A DNA stretch of 64,000 nt from Acinetobacter larvae. Its GTDB lineage: Bacteria; Pseudomonadota; Gammaproteobacteria; Pseudomonadales; Moraxellaceae. The position numbers and the translations under genes were made by a program. The stretch lies in NCBI RefSeq assembly GCF_001704115.1, contig NZ_CP016895.1, positions 2,232,001 to 2,296,000 of the forward strand, in the 5' to 3' direction. This document shows positions 19,261 to 27,742 of this stretch, one piece after another. The notes under the pieces were generated by a model that saw only the letters and a list, made by a program, of their open reading frames with translations, made no database searches and had not been told where the DNA came from. The first letter of the stretch is position 1. Each line of letters opens with the position of its first letter.

Positions 19261-19938
19261 TTAAAATTCCGAGAGCTCTTCTAACTTTATATATCCCCAA
19301 GATAAGCCATTTTCAGTAGATTTTTTATACCAGTATTTTGCCAAATCAATATTAACCGGACCACCCTCTCCATTTTCATACATTTCAGCAAGAGCAAACT
19401 GCGCTACAGCTAGATCTTGATTTGCAGACCTAGTCATCCACTCTCGTGCTTTTATCATATCTTTTTTTACGCCATCACCACTAAAATACATCATGGAAAG
19501 ATCGTGTTGAGCTACAGCATGCCCTTGATTTGCCGATTTTTGATACCAATAAATTGATTTTTTTATATTCTCATCAAACCCTTGTCCATTAAAATACGCA
19601 AAAGCTAAATAAAACTGGGCATCCTTATTATTCTGTTTAGCAGCTTTTAAAAACCACTCATTAGCCTTATTGAAATCCCTATCTATACCATAGCTGCCAT
19701 TATGATATATTCTACCCACACTAGTTTGCGCGTCGGCATCCCCTTGCTTTGCAGCACTTAAATACCATGCAAGTGCTTTATACACATCTCTTTTTACAAA
19801 CTCCTCATTGAAAACCATTGTATTTATTTCAGCTTTATCTGTTATCTTTCGATTAGTATTTAAATTTGACTTCGCGGCAATAACAGCATTTGAAAACAAC
19901 ATTAATCCAAGTAAAAGAATACACGTCTTATTCACCAA
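19261..19938 (-). CDS. Sel1-repeat (SLR) periplasmic protein
   Basis: A 225-residue protein with a cleavable signal peptide (about 1-22, ending VIAAKS) and four to five Sel1-like repeats from about residue 50. Examples are ALAWYLSAAKQGDADAQTSV, a unit with WFLKAAKQNNKDAQFYLA, a unit with WYQKSANQGHAVAQHDL, one with WMTRSANQDLAVAQFAL and a last one with YWYKKSTENG. Sel1 arrays bind other proteins; many small ones in Acinetobacter sit beside secreted effectors, where some act as immunity proteins, but no effector is intact here. The gene is in a decayed, IS-marked stretch and is itself whole. Function unknown. Confidence 0.8.
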   Translation of the reverse strand: MVNKTCILLLGLMLFSNAVIAAKSNLNTNRKITDKAEINTMVFNEEFVKRDVYKALAWYLSAAKQGDADAQTSVGRIYHNGSYGIDRDFNKANEWFLKAAKQNNKDAQFYLAFAYFNGQGFDENIKKSIYWYQKSANQGHAVAQHDLSMMYFSGDGVKKDMIKAREWMTRSANQDLAVAQFALAEMYENGEGGPVNIDLAKYWYKKSTENGLSWGYIKLEELSEF

Positions 19939-20010
19939 TCATCCCTCAAATCATTTTCTCTAAAATAAAAAGCCCATATTTTGTGAGCCTATCTAAGCAT
20001 CTCACTAATC

Positions 20011-20118
20011 TTATAAATCAGTATTAATACGATCAATAACAGATGAAGCTAAGTCTAGAACACCTTTACTTATGTCAGAAACTAATTCCAGCACTTCTAT
20101 AGAATCTGGATTAATTGA
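20011..20118 (-). pseudogene. Tail of a broken gene joined to IS debris
   Basis: A minus-strand frame reads SINPDSIEVLELVSDISKG and continues to INTDL and a TAA stop at 20011-20013. It looks like a genuine helical protein C-terminus. Upstream it runs straight into the transposase scrap at about 20119, in a different frame from that scrap, so a gene was apparently cut by an IS3-type insertion. The family is not recognised. Confidence 0.4.
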
Positions 20119-20119
20119 G

Positions 20120-20240
20120 TGTACCTTGATCTGTATGAAATAAAATACCCACAAGCTTCAAATGCACTTCATAAGCCATTCTTAATGCTCTGCCGTTAGC
20201 TGGCTGCCTGGTAAATCTGACACTGCAAAAAAAGGAATAA
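20120..20240 (-). pseudogene. IS3-family transposase fragment with frameshift
   Basis: Minus strand. One frame gives VSDLPGSQLTAEH, then the neighbouring frame gives RALRMAYEVHLKLVGILFHT followed by DQGT. This corresponds to the IS3-family rve domain segment that in active elements reads like ALxMAxxxRxxxxxLxFHSDQGxQY. A one-base shift near 20185 breaks it and similarity ends after DQGT, before the YxS motif. It is opposite in orientation to the scrap at 18394. Confidence 0.65.
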
Positions 20241-20294
20241 CGAAAATATTTTAAGGACCAAAAAGAATATGGTGAAAATTAAGATGGCTTAAAC

Positions 20295-20331
20295 AAAAAG
20301 CCGCTCCATTAAATTAATGGAGCGGCTTTTT
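20295..20331. terminator. Strong bidirectional terminator-like hairpin
   Basis: AAAAAGCCGCTCCATTAA and TTAATGGAGCGGCTTTTT are perfect 18-base complements with one base between them, flanked by A and T runs on both strands. It lies between decayed DNA and yceI and has no obvious gene of its own. Confidence 0.75.
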
Positions 20332-20435
20332 CTCGGAGTTGGTATCTTCATTTTCTGGTGCAGATAATTACCAATATTACCAGAAAAGCTGGTATTTCAG
20401 TAAAAATACGCAACTTTTAGCAAGATGTGGACGAT

Positions 20436-20475
20436 AAAAAACCTGCGATGACTTTATATAAAAATCATGCAGGTT
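20436..20475 (-). terminator. Terminator of the yceI gene
   Basis: Read on the minus strand: AACCTGC-ATGA, a loop, TCAT-C-GCAGGTT and then TTTTATCG, 18 bases after the stop. Confidence 0.75.
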
Positions 20476-20492
20476 ATTGTTTTATATAAATA

Positions 20493-21095
20493 TTATTTAG
20501 CTACAGAGGCTTCAGTCGTAATGTTTACAATGATTTTATCCCCAACATTTGGGATATAGTTTGCGATCCCAAATGCAGAACGATCAAAACTTGCCTTGGC
20601 ATTAAAACCAACAGACTCAACCTTAGTCATTGGATGTACACCTTTTTTATTCAATACAGCATTTAACACAACAGGTTTTGTAATGCCCTTCACTGTAAGA
20701 TTACCTGTGATTTTAAAATTTTTCTTATCTTGAGTTTCTACTTTGGTACTTTTAAAGCTGATATTTGGATATTTTGCAGCATTAAACCAATCAGCCGTTT
20801 GGAATTCTTTATCCAATGCATCAACATTGGTATTCACACTGCTCACAGGAATTATGACTGTAACAGAAGAATTTTCTGGTTTATCTTCATCGATTTGAAT
20901 GGTGCCTTGAATATCACGAAAATTTGCAGATGGCGTAGAAAAACCTAAATGATCCCAAGTAAAAACCGTTGCCGTATGGGTTGGGTCTATTTTATAACTC
21001 ACTGGCTTTGCCATAATAGCTTGGCTAAGACCAGCTGTTAATAATGCAGCAGATAACCATTTTAATGTTAATTGGCTAGTATATTTCATTGTCAT
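20493..21095 (-). CDS. YceI-family periplasmic lipid-binding-type protein
   Basis: A 200-residue secreted protein: signal peptide about 1-29 (ending AIMAK), then a single YceI beta-barrel domain starting YKIDPTHTATVFTWDHLGF. The family motifs DIQGTIQIDE, FKSTKVE, GNLTVKGITKPV and FDRSAFGI are present. YceI proteins resemble lipocalins and bind polyisoprenoid or other amphiphiles in the periplasm; some respond to pH or osmotic stress. ATGs at 21095 and 21089 are both possible starts. Monocistronic, with its own terminator. Confidence 0.9.
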   Translation of the reverse strand: MTMKYTSQLTLKWLSAALLTAGLSQAIMAKPVSYKIDPTHTATVFTWDHLGFSTPSANFRDIQGTIQIDEDKPENSSVTVIIPVSSVNTNVDALDKEFQTADWFNAAKYPNISFKSTKVETQDKKNFKITGNLTVKGITKPVVLNAVLNKKGVHPMTKVESVGFNAKASFDRSAFGIANYIPNVGDKIIVNITTEASVAK

Positions 21096-21353
21096 ATATC
21101 TCTCATTTACAATAGCCTTAAGTCTATAGATTTATTCTCATGTTGCACCGAGCTAGATAAAACGATATGTTGCATTTATGCAACAACTCTCAGACAAATC
21201 CCCTGCTGTTGACGCCATCACACCTTAACCGCAGAAAATTCTATGGACTTACTGTTACTGTTAATTGCTGTTTTACAAAGAAAAACATCACTTATCACAC
21301 TTTTCAGTTCTTATTAGAGATAATAGCGCCAAGTCTGATATAGCGATGAAAAG

Positions 21354-23426
21354 ATGAACCTGTTTATTTATCCAATTTTTGTCTGTCTGGCATTGTTATT
21401 ATCCAATATTTTAACAACCCACACAGCCTATGCTGAATCAAAATTTCTTCCACCGCAACAAGCTTTTCAATTTTCAGCAGAATCTGTCAGCCCACAGCAA
21501 ATCAAATTACAGTGGAAAATAGCGGACCATTACTATCTATATCATGACCAATTTAAAGTTAAACAACAGCAACAAGCCATCAAACTACAGCTCCCTGCAG
21601 GGCAAGCCAAAAATGACCCAACCTTTGGCTTAACAGATGTCCATTATGGTCAAGTACAAGCAACGATTCAGGTGCAACCGGAAAAGCGTTATACCATTTT
21701 TTGGCAAGGTTGCGCAGAGGAAGGGCTCTGCTACCCGATGCAGAGAGCGACTTTTCAGACGGACTCCACTGGTTTACTGATCTCTGAGCAAAATACCACG
21801 CAACATAATGCTTTACTTCCTCCGCCAAAAGTAACAAACCAAGCACATCGTCTAAACTTGGATACCTTTGAAACTGCCGCATCAAAACAAAACCATGCAC
21901 AGAGCGTCGATCAAAAAACAGCAGATAAATTTATTCCAACAAAAGAACAAGGTCGACCAGCAATAAAGAGTGAGAAGCTTGAGGTCGCTTCATCACTCAC
22001 AACGGATATAGCCCCAGAAACAAATGAAGTAGATCAAATCAACACTGATGTCACACATACGCCAGAACAAAAGAATATAGCGCAAATCACAGAGACAACT
22101 GTCGATCCTACCGAAAACCATAAGCTTATCTCAACACCAAAAGAAAGCACTTTCAGCCTCAACAATGACCAACAGTTTTTACAGTTGTTATCCCCCGACA
22201 GATTTCTGATTAACCTTGGTGTATTTTTTATATTAGGTATATTGCTGGCATTTTTACCCTGCTCATTACCACTCATTCCAATTCTATCCGGTATTATAGT
22301 GCAGCGTAGTCAAGGCTATAAAGCTGTTGCCGTCGCCTTATGTTTTGTAGTCAGTATGGCATTGGTTTATAGCCTAATGGGCATTATCGTTGCTGAGATT
22401 GGCTATAGTGTACAACGATGGTTTCAAAACCCATGGATCATTGGGTCATTTGCCGTTATTTTTATATTACTGGCCTTTAATTTATTTGGACTCTATCAGC
22501 TTTCACTGCCGCAAGTTTTTATCAATAAACTAGATCAGCTACAGAATAAACAACAAGGTGGTACTTTTATTGGAGCTGCTATAATGGGCGCGCTTTCTGC
22601 GCTGATTGTCGGACCTTGTATGAGTGCCCCTTTAGCCGGTGCCTTACTCTTTGTATCGCAAAGCCAAAATGCGCTAATGGGCGGACTATATTTATTTATC
22701 TTAGGTTTAGGTTTGGGACTTCCTTTATTTATTGCCAGTGTTTTTGGTGCAAAATATTTGCCTAAACCTGGTGATTGGATGGATCGTTTAAAATTCTGTT
22801 TCGGCTTTATGATGCTAATCTTGGCAGTATATTTTATACGTCCAATGATTGGTAGTTTTTACTATGCAGTATTGTTAGCAGTTTTATGCATTGCTTTAAG
22901 CGTATATTTTATCTATCTCATCCGTGTCAGCCATAAAGTTTGGACACGTTTATTTTTTATCGCTGCCATAGGATGTAGTATATGGGCTGCAGTTTGGCAA
23001 TCACAGCAGGCTTATTATGCCAAGCAACATCATCTACAACGTGAACATCTGCTTCCTTGGCAACAAGTAAATACCACTGAGCAGCTACAGCAGGCGTTGC
23101 AACAAGCGCGACAAGAACAGCGACCAATTTTAATCGATGTCTATGCCGATTGGTGTGTTGCTTGTCAACCTATCGAGAACGATGTAATGCCTCACCCGGA
23201 TGTACAACAACAGCTACAACGTCTAGTGAGAATTAAGCTCGATCTTACACATTACCATCCGTCACAAGAGCAAATACTACAACAGCATGAAATTCTCGGC
23301 CCTCCAACCATGCTATTTCTCAATCCGGAAGGACAAGAACAACGTGAGCTTCGCCTCACAGGCAGCTTCTCCGCATCGAAATTTATACAACAGATGCAAC
23401 GCTTACAAGCAACGCAAGCGCAATAA
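21354..23426 (+). CDS. dsbD: Thiol:disulfide interchange protein DsbD with long spacer
   Basis: Carries electrons from cytosolic thioredoxin to the periplasm to keep DsbC/DsbG reduced. The 690-residue protein has a signal peptide (about 1-27), an N-terminal alpha domain with the cysteine pair in GCAEEGLCYP (Cys120, Cys126), an eight-helix membrane domain from about residue 283 with FLPCSLPLIPI and VGPCMSAPLAG, and a C-terminal thioredoxin domain with DWCVAC (Cys601, Cys604). All three cysteine pairs are present. E. coli DsbD has 565 residues; the excess is a polar spacer (about 155-275) between the alpha and membrane domains. dsbG follows. Confidence 0.95.
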   Translation: MNLFIYPIFVCLALLLSNILTTHTAYAESKFLPPQQAFQFSAESVSPQQIKLQWKIADHYYLYHDQFKVKQQQQAIKLQLPAGQAKNDPTFGLTDVHYGQVQATIQVQPEKRYTIFWQGCAEEGLCYPMQRATFQTDSTGLLISEQNTTQHNALLPPPKVTNQAHRLNLDTFETAASKQNHAQSVDQKTADKFIPTKEQGRPAIKSEKLEVASSLTTDIAPETNEVDQINTDVTHTPEQKNIAQITETTVDPTENHKLISTPKESTFSLNNDQQFLQLLSPDRFLINLGVFFILGILLAFLPCSLPLIPILSGIIVQRSQGYKAVAVALCFVVSMALVYSLMGIIVAEIGYSVQRWFQNPWIIGSFAVIFILLAFNLFGLYQLSLPQVFINKLDQLQNKQQGGTFIGAAIMGALSALIVGPCMSAPLAGALLFVSQSQNALMGGLYLFILGLGLGLPLFIASVFGAKYLPKPGDWMDRLKFCFGFMMLILAVYFIRPMIGSFYYAVLLAVLCIALSVYFIYLIRVSHKVWTRLFFIAAIGCSIWAAVWQSQQAYYAKQHHLQREHLLPWQQVNTTEQLQQALQQARQEQRPILIDVYADWCVACQPIENDVMPHPDVQQQLQRLVRIKLDLTHYHPSQEQILQQHEILGPPTMLFLNPEGQEQRELRLTGSFSASKFIQQMQRLQATQAQ

Positions 23427-23484
23427 CAAATATTCAGAGGGTGATGCTTGGCAAAGCCCTTTCTTACCACAGATGAGAGACATC

Positions 23485-24228
23485 ATGCGACTGATAAAAT
23501 CTTTAATCACACTAAGCTTGATCGCTACAACCAGTACTGTAATGGCTTCCAATGCCAAACTGCAACAACAACTGCAAGCACAAGGTTATCAATTCATTGA
23601 AAAAATACCTGCGCCAGCGGGCCTAGAGGGCTGGGTTGGCCTGAAAGATGACTACCCCTCTACGGTCTTTATTTCCAATGATCAGAAATATTATATTGTC
23701 GGTAGTTTGATGAACGCCAACAACGAAGATTTAACCGAACAAGCCATTCAGCAGCATGCAAAATCTGCTGTGCTCGATAAAGTCTGGGAAAATCTCGAAA
23801 ACTCAACTTGGATTTTGGATGGTAAAGCCGATGCCCCCAAAGTGGTTTATGTTTTTACCGATGTAAATTGCCCCTATTGTTATCAATTTTGGCAACAAGC
23901 TCGCCCTTGGGTTGATGCAGGAAAAGTGCAATTAAGACATATTATGGTTGGTGTCATTCGTGACACTAGTCGTGGTCAAGCTGCAACGCTCTTGAGTCAC
24001 AAAGATCCTGCGGCACTTTTTAAACAATATAACCAAAGCGCAATGAAAAAGAATATTGCAACAATGGCAAAAATCCCAGCAAAAATCGAACAGCAATTAG
24101 ATGCTAATGAAGCACTGATGCAAAAATATGGCTTCTATGCAACACCAGCGATGCTATGGAAAAATGCCCAAGGTCAACTTGAAAGTATGGATGGGCTGCC
24201 ACAAAATCCTAAAGATATTTTCCAATAA
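23485..24228 (+). CDS. dsbG: Periplasmic disulfide isomerase/chaperone DsbG-type
   Basis: A DsbC/DsbG-family protein of 247 residues: signal peptide (about 1-22, TTSTVMAS), an N-terminal dimerisation region, and a thioredoxin domain with CPYC (Cys129, Cys132) and the cis-proline loop FYATPAM. CPYC and the FWQQARPW stretch fit DsbG better than DsbC (CGYC). The frame is open upstream into dsbD (to 23287), but 23485 gives the signal peptide and has GAGAGA before it. It is 58 bases after dsbD, its presumed electron donor, so the pair is probably an operon. Confidence 0.88.
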   Translation: MRLIKSLITLSLIATTSTVMASNAKLQQQLQAQGYQFIEKIPAPAGLEGWVGLKDDYPSTVFISNDQKYYIVGSLMNANNEDLTEQAIQQHAKSAVLDKVWENLENSTWILDGKADAPKVVYVFTDVNCPYCYQFWQQARPWVDAGKVQLRHIMVGVIRDTSRGQAATLLSHKDPAALFKQYNQSAMKKNIATMAKIPAKIEQQLDANEALMQKYGFYATPAMLWKNAQGQLESMDGLPQNPKDIFQ

Positions 24229-24275
24229 TTCATCCTAGATACTGCTGTTAGCCACTACGCTTAAACACTGTTCCT

Positions 24276-24326
24276 AGAGAATATTTATACCCCGAGCTTT
24301 TACGCTCCAAAGGATAAATATTCTCT
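24276..24326. repeat. 51-bp palindromic element after dsbG
   Basis: Outer arms AGAGAATATTTAT and ATAAATATTCTCT are perfect 13-bp complements; inside, GAGC and GCTC form a second short stem. No T run follows, so it is not a typical terminator. Confidence 0.75.
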
Positions 24327-24497
24327 CACAGTTATTACACTCAACCATTACAAAATCGTTGAATACACGAATAGTCAGCCCTAGATATTAACGTCAATGC
24401 ATAACGTCATCTCGAATGAAGTAAAGCCCACCCGTTGAGCAAGCAATAATATTCGTTAAAAGCCAATCAGTTAAGAGCTAAGCGGTTAAAAGCTAAT

Positions 24498-24528
24498 AAA
24501 TGTCATGATAAGTAAATGTCATGATAAG
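24498..24528. repeat. 15-bp tandem duplication at the cobS 3' end
   Basis: AAATGTCATGATAAG occurs at 24498-24512 and 24514-24528. The second copy contains the cobS stop codon, so the gene's last codons have been copied downstream. Confidence 0.85.
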
Positions 24529-25256
24529 AGGTAAATCAACATGGTGAATAAAACCACCACCTCAGCTATTTCTATACTCGCCCCTAAAGTATCCCCTGTA
24601 ATACCACCAAAACGCTTTATAAATGTAGCACGCAATAAACAGGTAAATAGCGTTAAAACACCTATGGCAATCAATCCTCCGATACTCCACAAGACTGAAA
24701 AAGCGATACACAATAATAAAATAGTACTGGTTGCCAGCTGATGTAAATGTTGACTCATGGCAGCTGCCAAACCACTTTCACGTACATATTCTGTCGTGAG
24801 TAAAAGTAACATTGCAGCAGCACGCCCTAGAACAGGACTAATAATCAATAAACTCAAATGATGTTGTGCCAATATCACATAAAGTGCAGACCATTTTAAT
24901 AGACACAGCATCATTAAACTGAGCACCCCCATAGTACCGCAGTGTGGATCTTTCATGATCGACAAACGGCGTTGAGGATCAGCATTGCCATCCATCCACG
25001 CATCACAGGTATCGGCTAAACCATCTAAATGCAGCCCACCCGTGAGCAGCACCCACAACACCAATAAGAGTGTGCTAGATAAAATAATAGGCAATGGATG
25101 CAAGAGATAGGCTACTGCAAAAAGTAAAGCCCCAATAATCATGCCTATCACAGGATAAAATAAAACAGAAGCTGCTTGTTGCAGTTCACTCGGCGCTTGT
25201 TTCAGCCGAATCGGAATGGTAGTCAAGAACTGTAGCGCAACCAGAAATGCTTTCAT
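24519..25256 (-). CDS. cobS: Adenosylcobinamide-GDP ribazoletransferase
   Basis: Membrane enzyme that joins adenosylcobinamide-GDP with alpha-ribazole (phosphate), completing the nucleotide loop of cobalamin. The 245-residue protein has the family's N-terminal FLTTIPIRL, the catalytic GGLHLDGLADTCDAWMDG, RLSIMKDPHCGTMGV, and five to six membrane helices. FGGITGDTLGA near the C-terminus also fits. cobT lies upstream on the same strand, 350 bp away. No cobU, cobC or de novo corrin genes are seen, so salvage is more likely than full synthesis. Confidence 0.94.
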   Translation of the reverse strand: MKAFLVALQFLTTIPIRLKQAPSELQQAASVLFYPVIGMIIGALLFAVAYLLHPLPIILSSTLLLVLWVLLTGGLHLDGLADTCDAWMDGNADPQRRLSIMKDPHCGTMGVLSLMMLCLLKWSALYVILAQHHLSLLIISPVLGRAAAMLLLLTTEYVRESGLAAAMSQHLHQLATSTILLLCIAFSVLWSIGGLIAIGVLTLFTCLLRATFIKRFGGITGDTLGASIEIAEVVVLFTMLIYLLS

Positions 25257-25606
25257 GTTCTATTCTCTATATGTTTAGGCGAGCGACCTCTATTTAGTTA
25301 CATGCTGCGCCAACAAAATCAGATAAAATCCCTTTTACTTACACGTCAATTCAAAATCATCTCTTTGAACTATGGCTACATTACAGCATATTGCTGCATT
25401 TTGTTGCTGCATGGAATGCTTAATCTAAAAACAGAAACTTCAATAGCTTAATAACACTCCCCTCAACAATTAACAAGACATGACCAACACTGTAGAGCTG
25501 TATTTTTTGACGCAATGACACAATAGCTTTACTGCTCTGCCACCTAGATAAAAATCAATGATCGGTATTGCGTTATATACGATTTAAATTGTCATGTTTG
25601 CTTTCT
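25257..25606. other. 350-bp gap between cobS and cobT
   Basis: I see no gene, terminator or B12 riboswitch. The gap between two genes of one pathway might be a lost gene, but no remnant could be recognised. Confidence 0.4.
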
Positions 25607-26659
25607 TTACTGAAGCGACTGATCTACTTCAGCGCGGCTAAACGTCGCCATTTGTTGATGCAACAAGCATGCTAAACGAATCAAACCCAACGCGGCACCA
25701 GCCCCACTGGCTTCGCCTAAGCGAAGATTGAGTTTCAATAAAACATGTGCATTCAGTGCTTCTAGTACCAAGGCATGTCCAGGTTCTGCGGATTGATGTG
25801 CGAAAATCAACCATGGTCGGACCGCTGAATTTAAATGTACTGCAATTAAGGCAGCAACTGTACTAATAAAACCATCAACTACAACGGCTAAACCACGTTG
25901 TGCACAACGAATATAAGCCCCCACCATTGCCGCAATTTCAAAACCACCCACGGCGGCGAGTATCTGTAAAGCGTCCTGACCGACGCGTGGTGCATGTAAA
26001 GCGATTGCTCGCTCAATCACTGCAATTTTATGTTGTAACGTATCTGCATTTAAACCAGTACCGGGTCCGGTTAAAACCGCAGCGGGATGTTTTAATAACA
26101 AACCAGCCAGTGCGGTCGCTGCACAAGTATTGCCAATCCCCATCTCACCAGCCACATAGAGGTCACTACCCGCTTGTATCGCACGCTCAACACTGTCATA
26201 GCCAATACTTAAAGCTTGCTCACATTGTGCAATATTCATCGCAGCTTGCTGAGTAAAATTTGCCGTACCAGATGCAACAGCACAACGTTTTACGCCTGTG
26301 ATATCAACTGCTGCACCAACAATGCCGCAATCAATCACTTCTAAATGGGCTTGATATTGCCGCGCCATCACCGCAATACACGCTCCACCATGCGCAAAAT
26401 TACTTAACATTTGTCGTGTAACTTGCTGCGGATAAGCTGAGATGTTCTCAGCAACTACCCCATGATCAGCTGCATAAATGCAAATCCAAATCTGATCCAC
26501 ATGCGGCTGTACTGTGGCCTGTAGCGCTGCCAATTGTATAGCAATATTTTCTAATTCCCCCAAAGCACCAGCGGGTTTGGTCAATTGTAATTGATGTTGT
26601 ATTGCTTGTTGTCGTGTCAGATTATTCGGTTTCTGACAAGCTTGTTGCCACCATTTCAT
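25607..26659 (-). CDS. cobT: Nicotinate-nucleotide-dimethylbenzimidazole phosphoribosyltransferase
   Basis: Makes alpha-ribazole phosphate from nicotinate mononucleotide and 5,6-dimethylbenzimidazole for the lower ligand of cobalamin. The 350-residue product has GALGELE (residues 31-37), the AADHGVV loop, GEMGIGNTCAA (substrate phosphate site) and the C-terminal LRLGEASGAGAALGL, whose glutamate matches the catalytic Glu317 of Salmonella CobT. No cobalamin riboswitch box is visible in the 170 bp upstream. Confidence 0.94.
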   Translation of the reverse strand: MKWWQQACQKPNNLTRQQAIQHQLQLTKPAGALGELENIAIQLAALQATVQPHVDQIWICIYAADHGVVAENISAYPQQVTRQMLSNFAHGGACIAVMARQYQAHLEVIDCGIVGAAVDITGVKRCAVASGTANFTQQAAMNIAQCEQALSIGYDSVERAIQAGSDLYVAGEMGIGNTCAATALAGLLLKHPAAVLTGPGTGLNADTLQHKIAVIERAIALHAPRVGQDALQILAAVGGFEIAAMVGAYIRCAQRGLAVVVDGFISTVAALIAVHLNSAVRPWLIFAHQSAEPGHALVLEALNAHVLLKLNLRLGEASGAGAALGLIRLACLLHQQMATFSRAEVDQSLQ

Positions 26660-27211
26660 CTTTAACTCCCTTTTAAATTAAATTTTTGCTGCAGAAGATC
26701 ATTTTCTTTAAATCAATAAAATGCTTGAACACCATTTTTTAAACAACTACTGCTCTGTGTGATGTGCAACGCTGTGCATGATTGAAATTGTCGTTTTAAC
26801 TATACGCGAGTGACAAGAAGCTAGGTTATGTTTATGCGATGGGTATTCGAAATATATAAATCTATGCAGTATCGTATAGCGAATCATACTGTGGGGTATA
26901 TAGAAAATAAAATAATAAAAAGTGTTTTTAGAAATCGTTTTTCACAAAGAATAGAGCCATCGGCATCACGGAAAAAGCTTGTTCAAATATGCCGCAGCAA
27001 AATATCAAATGAGGGGGTCAAGGAGGATGAGGATGTAAATAAGAACCTGTAAAGAGGATGTAAATAATTCTGTGTCCAGCTCGCCTTCTAACTAACCACA
27101 TATGACCCATCACCTAACAACATATGAGTAGCGTAGCCAGCGAGCAAACGTAGCAAGTCAATCCATCACGATGCCTTACTACGTTTTATCCTCGATTTTA
27201 TCCTTTTGAAT
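26660..27211. other. 552-bp gap upstream of cobT
   Basis: A 74-codon frame (26828-27052, plus) exists but its composition and lack of any recognisable motif make it doubtful. A 14-bp direct repeat GAGGATGTAAATAA lies at 27029-27042 and 27054-27067. Nothing else can be supported. Confidence 0.4.
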
Positions 27212-27472
27212 CTAGTCTTTTACAAAATCTTCTGCCAAAGCGATAACCTTAACTAAAATAGTTTGTGACTCTTCAAAATCATCAAAAATCTGTTTATGCA
27301 CCAATTCTTTTGATTTAACTTGGAAGGCGTGATTTTGATAATGGATAATGGCTGGGATTTGAGTAAAATAATCACTATCCGCATCCAAACTTTCTTCAAA
27401 TAATGGCGTGCCTAACTGGTAGTCTTTACTCTTTAGAACCATATATTTTACAGTTGTTTTCATCCTGCTCAC
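27212..27472 (-). CDS. Hypothetical protein, 86 residues
   Basis: A small acidic soluble protein beginning MSRMKTTVKYMVLKSKDYQ and ending ALAEDFVKD. I recognise no family. It appears real: it has a clean start (a second ATG four codons in could serve), a predicted beta-rich middle (FTQIPAIIHYQNHAFQVKSK) and an amphipathic C-terminal helix. It stands alone, with 270 bp of AT-rich non-coding sequence upstream. No signal peptide or membrane segment. The neighbourhood says nothing about its role. Confidence 0.55.
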   Translation of the reverse strand: MSRMKTTVKYMVLKSKDYQLGTPLFEESLDADSDYFTQIPAIIHYQNHAFQVKSKELVHKQIFDDFEESQTILVKVIALAEDFVKD

Positions 27473-27742
27473 TCTTTTTACATAAGCTTTATTTTTAGTT
27501 ATATCAGGTTTAATCCAAAGAAACAGCGTAATCTTGCTATAAAATATTCTTTTGCTGCATTTTACAGCAGTTCAGCTTTTTTACGGCGCCACCCGTCATG
27601 TGCCATCGCCATCAAGGCTATCAACGAAGGCTTTTGCTGAGTCGATGATCATTTACAATATTTAGCCAGAATAAGCTGCTACCTGACTGAGTTTATAGGG
27701 TAAAATTGCTCATCTCATTAGAAATTGAATATATGACGTATT

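Larger units (their letters stand above)
20241..20492. other. Gap between the IS debris and yceI
   Basis: No gene seen; it holds two hairpins listed separately (20295-20331 and 20436-20475). Confidence 0.5.

Noticed and set aside
25257..26830. Cobalamin riboswitch near cobS/cobT
   Set aside because: Looked for the B12-box on the minus strand upstream of both genes; no matching conserved stretch was found.
26828..27052. A 74-codon frame downstream of nothing recognisable
   Set aside because: Possible weak ribosome site, but no domain, atypical composition and no conserved context; left within the intergenic description.
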